The notes below the pieces were generated by a model, which had not been told where the DNA came from, did not search any database, and worked only from the letters and a program-made list of their open reading frames with translations. From assembly GCA_025965755.1 (NCBI GenBank), contig JAOPWI010000291.1, forward strand, positions 1 through 5,396: a DNA stretch of 5,396 nt. The letters are read 5' to 3'. The position numbers and the translations under genes were made by a program. Of this stretch, positions 1 through 5,009 are shown in pieces. The DNA is from Frankiales bacterium. GTDB taxonomy: Bacteria; Actinomycetota; Actinomycetes; Mycobacteriales; SCTD01. Position 1 is the first letter of the stretch. Each line of letters starts with the position of its first letter.

Positions 1-27
1 TGACCAAGGCGCGGGAGCCGGTCCGGC

Positions 28-51
28 AGCCGGCGTGACAGCCGGCGTGAC
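28..51. repeat. Perfect 12-bp tandem duplication over the start codon
   Basis: The unit agccggcgtgac occurs twice without a gap, at 28-39 and 40-51. Each copy contains a GTG (35 and 47), and because the unit is four codons long both GTGs lie in the same reading frame. The first membrane protein gene therefore has two equivalent candidate start codons, differing by four N-terminal residues. The repeat is seen directly; replication slippage as its origin is inference. Confidence 0.75.
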
Positions 52-1168
52 CGGCCGCGCCCGGCGGCTGCTGGCCGGGCCGGGCGGTGACGCGCTCGGG
101 CTGTGGGTGGCCAGCCGGATCGCCGCCGCACTGCTGACCCTCGTCGGCGCCTGGACGCTGTCCGGGCGGGCCGCCGGCGACGTGACGCCGTTCCTGCAGC
201 GCTGGCAGCGCTGGGACGCCAACCTGTTCCGCAAGGTCGCCGAGCACGGCTACACCGGCTATCCGGTGGACTACCCCGACCGCGGCATCGAGGGGATCTT
301 CCCCGGCTATCCGCTGCTGCTGCGCGCGGTGCACGAGGTGGTGCCGCTGTGGACGCTGTCCGGGCTGCTCATCAGCGCGGTGGCCGGCGCCTGGGCGGTG
401 GTCGCGCTGGCCAGGCTGGCCGAGCTCGAGGGGGTGCCCGGCCAGCGGGCCGTGCTCTACCTGCTCGTCTCCCCGTACGCCGTCTTCCTCGCGGCGGCCT
501 ACTCGGAGGCGCTGTTTCTGGCGCTGGCCCTCGGGGGCTGGCTGTCCGCCCGCCGCGGGCGCTGGGCAGCCGCCGGCGTGCTGGTGGCGCTGGCCTGCGC
601 GGTCCGGGTCAACGGGCTGTTCCTCGCCGTCGCGCTGCTCGTGCAGTACGCCGGGCAGGTCGGCCGCCCGCGCCGCGACGCGCTGTGGCTGCTGCTGCCG
701 GTCGTCCCGCCGGTCGCCTACGCGACCTACCTGTACGGCCTGACCGGTGACCCGCTGCGCTGGCTGAACGCCCAGGAGCAGGGCTGGGGCCGGCAGCTGA
801 CCTGGCCCTGGCAGGCGCTGTCGGCCACCCTGGACCTGGCCGCCGACCCGCGGCTGCGCAGCGACTACTCCTGGGCGTTCGCCTCGGAGGTCGGAGCCGT
901 CGCCGTGGGGCTGGTCGTGACCGGCGTGCTGCTGCGGCGCCGCCGGTGGGCCGAGGCCGTCTACGTCGGGCTCTCGGTGGGCGCGCTGGCCACGTCCAGC
1001 TACTACCTGTCGGTCAACCGGGCGACGCTGCTGTGGTTTCCGCTCTGGCTGCTGCTCGCCGGCGCGCTGGCCGGGCGGCCGCGGCTGCACGCGGCGTACC
1101 TGTGGACCAGCGCGCCGCTGATGGCCGGGCTGACCCTGGCCTACACCGGCGGCCGCTGGGTCGGGTGA
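35..1168 (+). CDS. PIG-V-type GT-C membrane mannosyltransferase-like protein
   Basis: This encodes a 377-residue polytopic membrane protein resembling the PIG-V branch of GT-C glycosyltransferases. These enzymes transfer a sugar, usually mannose, from a polyprenyl-phosphate donor on the outer face of the membrane. Visible landmarks are a first hydrophobic segment (about 20-42), then an extracytoplasmic loop with the acidic motif RWDANLF (W60, D61) followed by HGY (71-73). After that come FPGYP (89-93), AYSEALF (155-161), the basic R191 in RVNG, a QEQGWGR loop (247-253), and SVNRATLLWFPLWLL (326-340), the equivalent of the family's late Pro/Arg-FP segment. Several further hydrophobic helices fill the rest. 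The GTG at 35 is the first start in the visible frame, but the frame is open to the left edge, so an upstream start is possible. A second in-frame GTG lies at 47. No well-spaced ribosome binding site is visible: GGGAG at 13-17 is 17 bases away. The gene converges on its neighbour with a 5-bp gap. Family assignment is fairly secure; the substrate is unknown. Confidence 0.8.
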   Translation: MTAGVTGRARRLLAGPGGDALGLWVASRIAAALLTLVGAWTLSGRAAGDVTPFLQRWQRWDANLFRKVAEHGYTGYPVDYPDRGIEGIFPGYPLLLRAVHEVVPLWTLSGLLISAVAGAWAVVALARLAELEGVPGQRAVLYLLVSPYAVFLAAAYSEALFLALALGGWLSARRGRWAAAGVLVALACAVRVNGLFLAVALLVQYAGQVGRPRRDALWLLLPVVPPVAYATYLYGLTGDPLRWLNAQEQGWGRQLTWPWQALSATLDLAADPRLRSDYSWAFASEVGAVAVGLVVTGVLLRRRRWAEAVYVGLSVGALATSSYYLSVNRATLLWFPLWLLLAGALAGRPRLHAAYLWTSAPLMAGLTLAYTGGRWVG

Positions 1169-1185
1169 GCGCTTCAGCCGCCCAG
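1156..1185. terminator. Imperfect hairpin over convergent stop codons, candidate bidirectional terminator
   Basis: The bases CTGGG (1156-1160) pair with CCCAG (1181-1185). After a bulged T at 1161, CGG (1162-1164) pairs with CCG (1178-1180). Inside a G/G mismatch (1165/1177), TGAG (1166-1169) can pair with TTCA (1173-1176) around a three-base loop. The structure contains the TGA stop of the upstream plus-strand gene (1166-1168) and the minus-strand stop (1174-1176). Since only 5 bp separate the two genes, any terminator must overlap coding sequence, as this one does. There is no T-tract, so the terminator role is inferred from position and pairing. Confidence 0.4.
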
Positions 1186-2862
1186 GTCGTAGACCGTGAC
1201 GTTCCCGCGCTGCTGGCGGGTCACCCCGCCGATCTCGACCGGCGGCGGCGTCAGCGCGGCCTCGTACGCCGAGCCGGGCAGCAGGGCGTGGACGAGCACG
1301 ACGCTGCGCACGCCGTACGCCCGCAGCACGGCGACCGCCTCCGGCGACGGAAAGGTCGTCGTCGCCTTGCGCATCGCGTCGACGCGCCCAGGAAGGAAGC
1401 CGCTGCTGCCGTTGGCGATCTCCGGGAAGCCCTGCGTCGACCACCACATGAACGTGTTGTCCTGGTACTCGCTGGTCGGCAGCAGCAGCAGCGGCTGCCG
1501 GACCGTCGCCAGGTCCAGGCCGGCCGGCGGCGGGGTGGGCGCCGGGTAGGCCAGCGTGTCGCGGCCCTCGAGAACGGCCACGCCGGTCAGCCCGACCGCC
1601 AGGGCCAGCCCGAGCTGCGGGCTGCCCACCAGGGTGCGCAGCCGGTCGATGCCGGTGGCCGCGAGCAGCCCGAGGGCCAGCCAGCCGGTCGTCACCAGGC
1701 GTCCGGGCGTGCGCACGCCCTGCCAGCCGGGCAGGTGCTCGAAGACCGGGACGTAGGTGAAGCGCCCGCCCGCGGGCCCCATGGTGCCCAGCGCGAGCAG
1801 CACGCAGACGCCGACGGTGACGCCCAGCGCGATCCGGCGGCGGGCCGGGGCCCGGCCCCAGAGCAGGCCCAGCGCGCCGAGCACGGTGACCGCCAGGCCG
1901 GGTGCCAGCGTGTTCTCCGGCGCGAAGGGCAGCCCCTCGCGCAGGCCCTGGGTGACCTCGCCCCAGGACGCCGACTCCGCCGGGGCGGTCACGAACCCGC
2001 GCAGCGGCGGCGAGTAGAGCGCCACCGTGGGCAGGTCGCGGCGCGACTCCGGGAACTGCTCGACGACCGCGTTGTAGGGCGCCGACAGGGCGAGCCCGGT
2101 GGCCAGGAACAGCGCCACGCCGAGGGCGTCGGCGCGCAGCAGCGGCACGGGCACCGCCACCTTGCGCAGCGCCAGCCGGGTCAGGCCGATCAGCGTGAGC
2201 AGGCCCAGCAGGTAGGCGAACTGCAGGCCGATGCCGAAGCCGAGCGAGAGCTGCCAGCAGGCGGTGACCCAGCCGGCCAGCGCCCAGCCCGGCCGCACCG
2301 GCGGCCGCTCCCCGTCCCGCCTGCGCCCGATGGCGTGCCCGCGGGCCAGCATGGCCAGCGCCAGCGGGATGCCACCCGTCGACAGGATGTTCAGGTGCCC
2401 CGACTGGGCGATGCGCCAGGGATTGAAGGCGTACGCCACGCCCGCGAACGCCGCGGCACCCCGGCTGCTGCCGAGCTGGCGCGCCAGCAGGTACGTCCCG
2501 GCGAAGGCCAGCGCGTGCGCCAGCACGAAGGCCACGTTGTAGCGGACCAGCGCGGCGTCCGGGCCGCTGCCGATCAGGCCCAGCGGCGCGTAGCCCAGCA
2601 GCGAGTCGGAGTACGCCAGCGGCCGGGCCAGCGGGGCGAAGATGTTGGCCTCGAACAGCGAGCTGGGCTGGGTCTTGACCGCGTGGCCGACCCAGGCGAG
2701 CTGCCAGGTCTGCAGCAGCGGGTCGGCGGTGTCGGTGGACACCGTCGAGGCCGGTGAGCGCAGCGCACCCCGCTTGAGCAGGCACGTCAGCAGCAGTCCG
2801 CCGAGCAGGGCCAGCAGCCCCTCGGCAACCACGCCGCGCAGGGCCAGGGGGCGGCGAGACAT
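1174..2862 (-). CDS. YfhO / GT-C-like polytopic membrane protein, function unknown
   Basis: This encodes a 562-residue membrane protein with about ten hydrophobic segments (for example 13-30, 108-126, 160-174, 206-230, 244-262, 322-336, 343-360, 390-404, 415-432) and a soluble C-terminal part from about 433. It resembles a broad class of uncharacterised GT-C-fold or YfhO-like proteins. The first external loop has the acidic STDTADPLLQTW (D44, D47) followed by ANIFAPL (72-78) and LAYSDSLLGY (82-91). Later come NPWRIAQSGHLN (147-158), APENTL (314-319) and RTPGRL (384-389). The C-terminal domain holds MWWSTQG (472-478), NGSSGFLP (484-491) and GVRSVVLVH (517-525), which match a pattern I recall for the tail of this class. 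ATG at 2862 is chosen because TAGGGT lies exactly 7 bases upstream. The frame stays open further upstream, but only antisense to the next gene. It may transfer a polyprenyl-linked sugar; no substrate can be assigned. Confidence 0.75.
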   Translation of the reverse strand: MSRRPLALRGVVAEGLLALLGGLLLTCLLKRGALRSPASTVSTDTADPLLQTWQLAWVGHAVKTQPSSLFEANIFAPLARPLAYSDSLLGYAPLGLIGSGPDAALVRYNVAFVLAHALAFAGTYLLARQLGSSRGAAAFAGVAYAFNPWRIAQSGHLNILSTGGIPLALAMLARGHAIGRRRDGERPPVRPGWALAGWVTACWQLSLGFGIGLQFAYLLGLLTLIGLTRLALRKVAVPVPLLRADALGVALFLATGLALSAPYNAVVEQFPESRRDLPTVALYSPPLRGFVTAPAESASWGEVTQGLREGLPFAPENTLAPGLAVTVLGALGLLWGRAPARRRIALGVTVGVCVLLALGTMGPAGGRFTYVPVFEHLPGWQGVRTPGRLVTTGWLALGLLAATGIDRLRTLVGSPQLGLALAVGLTGVAVLEGRDTLAYPAPTPPPAGLDLATVRQPLLLLPTSEYQDNTFMWWSTQGFPEIANGSSGFLPGRVDAMRKATTTFPSPEAVAVLRAYGVRSVVLVHALLPGSAYEAALTPPPVEIGGVTRQQRGNVTVYDLGG

Positions 2863-2869
2863 GCGCGGC

Positions 2870-2875
2870 ACCCTA
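2870..2875 (-). promoter_or_regulatory. TAGGGT -10 element, likely leaderless promoter of the YfhO-like gene
   Basis: On the minus strand TAGGGT runs from 2875 to 2870, and seven bases (2869-2863) separate it from the ATG at 2862. TAnnnT at this distance puts transcription initiation at or next to the start codon, the typical arrangement of leaderless actinobacterial mRNAs. AGGG inside the element could instead act as a ribosome binding site 8 bases from ATG, so the two readings compete. No clear -35 hexamer is seen. Confidence 0.55.
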
Positions 2876-2883
2876 GTTGGCAC

Positions 2884-2895
2884 GCCCGGCCGGGC
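2884..2895. repeat. 12-bp perfect palindrome between divergent promoters
   Basis: GCCCGGCCGGGC is its own reverse complement and lies between the two divergent TAGGGT elements, about 3 bp from their exact midpoint. It falls roughly where the upstream regions of both promoters would overlap, so it could be an operator shared by the two genes. Short GC palindromes arise often by chance in sequence of this composition, so an operator role is only a possibility. Confidence 0.2.
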
Positions 2896-2909
2896 CCCGT
2901 TCCCGCGGC

Positions 2910-2915
2910 TAGGGT
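2910..2915 (+). promoter_or_regulatory. TAGGGT -10 element, likely leaderless promoter of the second PIG-V-type gene
   Basis: TAGGGT is followed by exactly seven bases (2916-2922) and then the GTG at 2923. Sequence and spacing mirror the element driving the divergent gene on the other strand. This supports a leaderless transcript starting at or next to GTG and fixes the choice of start codon. AGGG (2911-2914) could alternatively serve as a ribosome binding site at 8-base spacing. Confidence 0.55.
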
Positions 2916-2922
2916 CGCGCCC

Positions 2923-4146
2923 GTGTCCGCCTCCCTTCCGGCCGTCCCCACCGCGGTCGACGCCGAGCTGCCGAGCTGGCGCACCGCCCTGACGTACTGC
3001 GTGAAGGTCTACGTCGGTATCCGGGTGGCGCTGTTCGCGCTCGGCCTGCTGGTCACCGGCCTGCTGCCGCAGAACGAGCGGGTCGGCGTGCCCGGCTGGG
3101 ACGCCCCGCCGGTGCAGGGCGGCTGGCAGAACATCGGCACGGCGTGGGAGCGCTCGGACGCGCTCTGGTACCTGAGCATCGCCCAGGACGGCTACCGCGG
3201 TGACGACAGCAGCGGCGCGTTCTTTCCCCTCTACCCGTCGCTGATCAAGCTGGTGTCGCTGCTGTTCGGCGGCGGGCACGAGCTGCTCAGCGCCTACGTC
3301 GTCACCAGCGTCGCGCTGCTGGCCGGGCTGGTCGTGCTGTACCGGCTGACCGCGCTGGAGATGTCGGAGCCGGCTGCCCGCAAGGCAGTGCTCTATCTGT
3401 GCCTGTTCCCGACCGGCTTCTTCCTGTTCGCGCCCTACACCGAGGCGCTGTTCCTCGCCCTGTCGGTCGGGACGCTGTACGCCGCCCGCCGCCGGGAGTG
3501 GGCGCTGGCCGCCGGTCTCGGCGTGCTGGCCGCGCTCACCCGCAGTCCCGGCGTGCTGCTCGCCCTGCCGCTGGCTGTCGAGGCGCTGCTCCAGGAGCGC
3601 GCCGCCCCCGGACCGCTGTCCCGCCGGGCGCTGCGGCTGGCCGGCAAGCTGACCGCCGCGGGCGCCGCCGGGCTGGGCCTGCTGGCGTACCTGTCGTACT
3701 GGGAGCTGTCCGGCAAGGGCGACTTCCTGCGACCGCTGGACCTGCAACGCAGCGGCTTCGCCAAGGAGGGCTCCACGCCCTGGGAGACGATCGTCGACGG
3801 AACGCGGATCGCGTTCCAGTTCCCCGGGCAGTCGCCGGGCGGCTACTTCGCGATCGACTGGATCGTGCTGGTGGTGCTCGCCGCCACCGGCGTCTGGGTG
3901 GCGCTGCGCCTGCGGGCCACCTGGTCGGTCTACCTGTGGGTGAGCCTGCTGTTCCCGCTGCTGCTGCAGTTCCCCGGCCGGCCCCTGCTGTCGCTGCCCC
4001 GCATCTATCTGGTGGTCTTCCCGATGGTCTGGGGGCTGGTCCGCCTGGCCGAGCGCGGCAGAGCGCACGACGCCGTGCTGGCGACGCTGGCTGCCGGCAT
4101 GGGGCTGTGCGCCGCCCTGTTCGTGAGCAGCTACCCGCTCTTCTAG
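2923..4146 (+). CDS. PIG-V-type GT-C membrane mannosyltransferase-like protein, paralogue of the first gene
   Basis: This encodes a 407-residue polytopic membrane protein of the same family as the gene at the left of the window. The two share motifs in the same order: RSDALWYLSIAQDGY (77-91, acidic D79) against RWDANLF...HGY, AFFPLYP (99-105) against IFPGYP, KAVLYL (154-159) against RAVLYL, PYTEALFLAL (171-180) against AYSEALFLAL, and TRSPG (206-210) against VRVNG. LLSLPRIYLVVFP (355-367) is the late Pro/Arg-FP segment and is more canonical here than in the paralogue. The N-terminus has a cytoplasmic lead of about 20 residues before the first helix (about 24-48), and the external loop before D79 is long. 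The WD pair usual in the family reads S78-D79, with W82 close by. The GTG start is supported by the upstream TAGGGT. The gene is divergent from the YfhO-like gene, with 60 bp between. Acceptor and donor are unknown; a polyprenyl-phosphate-mannose donor is an inference from the family. Confidence 0.85.
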   Translation: MSASLPAVPTAVDAELPSWRTALTYCVKVYVGIRVALFALGLLVTGLLPQNERVGVPGWDAPPVQGGWQNIGTAWERSDALWYLSIAQDGYRGDDSSGAFFPLYPSLIKLVSLLFGGGHELLSAYVVTSVALLAGLVVLYRLTALEMSEPAARKAVLYLCLFPTGFFLFAPYTEALFLALSVGTLYAARRREWALAAGLGVLAALTRSPGVLLALPLAVEALLQERAAPGPLSRRALRLAGKLTAAGAAGLGLLAYLSYWELSGKGDFLRPLDLQRSGFAKEGSTPWETIVDGTRIAFQFPGQSPGGYFAIDWIVLVVLAATGVWVALRLRATWSVYLWVSLLFPLLLQFPGRPLLSLPRIYLVVFPMVWGLVRLAERGRAHDAVLATLAAGMGLCAALFVSSYPLF

Positions 4147-4151
4147 GTGCC

Positions 4152-4182
4152 CTGCCGGCGTGCGGCCCGCGCGCGCCGGCGG
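4152..4182. terminator. 13-bp hairpin between convergent genes, candidate terminator
   Basis: Bases 4152-4164 pair with 4170-4182 around a five-base loop (GCCCG, 4165-4169). The stem has 11 Watson-Crick pairs and two U-G wobbles (4153/4181 and 4161/4173) in the plus-strand transcript. It sits in the 39-bp gap, six bases after the PIG-V-type stop codon and four bases before the end of nfo on the other strand. In the minus-strand transcript the wobbles become A/C mismatches, so it should work better for the plus-strand gene. No T-tract follows. The function is inferred from position and stem strength. Confidence 0.5.
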
Positions 4183-4185
4183 TCC

Positions 4186-4947
4186 TCAGGCAGGCAGGCG
4201 CGCGCGCAGGAACGCGATGTCGGCGGCCTGGCCCTCGACACCTCCCGGCGTCTCGCAGACGACCGGGGCGCCGGCGGCGGCCACGACGGCGACCAGCACG
4301 TCGGGGTCGATCTGCCCGGTGCCGAAGTTGGCGTGGCGGTCGGCTCCGCTGCCGAACGCGTCCCGCGAGTCGTTGGCATGCACCAGGTCGATGCGGCCCG
4401 TGATGGCCAGCACCCGCTCGACCAGGTCGACCAGCTCCTCGCCGCCGGCGTGCGCGTGGCAGGTGTCCAGGCAGAACCCGACGCCCTCGAACCCGCCGAC
4501 GGCGTCCCAGAGCCGGGCGATCGCGTCGAGCCGGCGGGCCAGGGCCAGCTCGCCGCCGGCGGTGTTCTCGATGAGCACCGGCAGCGGCCGCTCCATGCGC
4601 GCGAACGTCTTCACCCAGTTGTCCACGCCGGTCTGCGGGTCGTCGCCCTTGAGCACGTGGCCACCGTGCACGACGATCGCCTTGGCGCCGAGCCGGGCGG
4701 CCGCCTCGGCGTGCTGGGCCAGCAGCTTGCGCGACGGAATGCGGATGCGGTTGTTGCCGGTCGCCACGTTCAGGACGTACGGCGCGTGCACGTACAGGTC
4801 CACACCCTCGTCGGGCGAGACGTCCGGGACCACCGGGGCCTTCCACCCCTGCGGGTCGCCGAGAAAGAACTGCACGAGGTCGGCGCCCCGGGCCCGGGCC
4901 TGGCCCAGCGGGTCCGACTGGTCGACATGGGCTCCGATGCTCAGCAC
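4186..4947 (-). CDS. nfo: Deoxyribonuclease IV (endonuclease IV, AP endonuclease family 2)
   Basis: This encodes a 253-residue TIM-barrel AP endonuclease that cleaves the DNA backbone 5' of abasic sites in base excision repair, using a trinuclear zinc centre in the cytoplasm. All nine ligands of the family can be placed: H54 (VHAPY), H94 (VVHGGH), E127 (LIENTAG), D161 and H164 (CLDTCHAHAGG), H190 (LVHANDSRD), D203 and H205 (GADRHANFG), and E232 (CETPG). The N-terminal IGAHV and the FFLGDPQGWK segment (27-36) also fit. The length is close to actinobacterial members (about 250 residues) and shorter than the E. coli enzyme (about 285). The family's HPGSH reads HGGH here, which I recall as usual in actinobacteria. 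The GTG start at 4947 gives a barrel beginning directly with MLSIGAHV and lies 6 bases after TACCGT. The gene converges on the PIG-V-type gene with 39 bp between, and has no visible functional link to its neighbours. Confidence 0.97.
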   Translation of the reverse strand: MLSIGAHVDQSDPLGQARARGADLVQFFLGDPQGWKAPVVPDVSPDEGVDLYVHAPYVLNVATGNNRIRIPSRKLLAQHAEAAARLGAKAIVVHGGHVLKGDDPQTGVDNWVKTFARMERPLPVLIENTAGGELALARRLDAIARLWDAVGGFEGVGFCLDTCHAHAGGEELVDLVERVLAITGRIDLVHANDSRDAFGSGADRHANFGTGQIDPDVLVAVVAAAGAPVVCETPGGVEGQAADIAFLRARLPA

Positions 4948-4953
4948 GCCCCC

Positions 4954-4959
4954 ACGGTA
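4954..4959 (-). promoter_or_regulatory. TACCGT -10 element, likely leaderless promoter of nfo
   Basis: On the minus strand TACCGT runs from 4959 to 4954, followed by GGGGGC (4953-4948) and then the GTG start at 4947. TAnnnT with a 6-base spacer fits initiation at or next to the start codon. The G-run could also act as a weak ribosome binding site, but it is too close to the start to be typical. Confidence 0.45.
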
Positions 4960-5009
4960 GGGCGAGGCCGCGAGGCAGGGGGCGCAGCGGCGACGGCGAA
5001 CAGGGCATC

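Noticed and set aside
1477..1500. Four CAG triplets within a 7-bp inverted repeat, hairpin-like
   Set aside because: It encodes a Leu run flanked by Pro on the minus strand (residues 457-462 of the YfhO-like protein) with common Leu codons; coding explains it.
946..2757. A 603-codon plus-strand open frame antisense to the YfhO-like gene
   Set aside because: Its composition is dominated by Arg, Gln, Ala and Gly, as expected for a shadow of a high-GC gene, with no family motif.
2877..2882. TTGGCA as a -35 element for the plus-strand promoter at 2910
   Set aside because: The spacer would be 27 bases, far outside the usual 16-19.
2963..2978. Tandem ccgagctg repeat near the start of the second PIG-V-type gene
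   Set aside because: It is short, out of frame with itself (8 bp), and lies in the cytoplasmic lead of the protein; there is nothing to suggest a function.
2467..2982. A 16-bp exact repeat (gctgccgagctggcgc at 2467-2482 and 2967-2982), copies 500 bp apart
   Set aside because: Both copies lie in coding sequence of different genes on opposite strands, and a match of this length is not surprising in sequence of this composition.
2863..4068. A long upstream extension of the minus-strand YfhO-like reading frame, antisense to the PIG-V-type gene
   Set aside because: The frame is open only because GC-rich sequence has few stops. The translation there is Gln/Arg/Gly-rich without membrane helices or motifs, while the plus strand carries a recognisable protein. 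The TAGGGT element supports the ATG at 2862.
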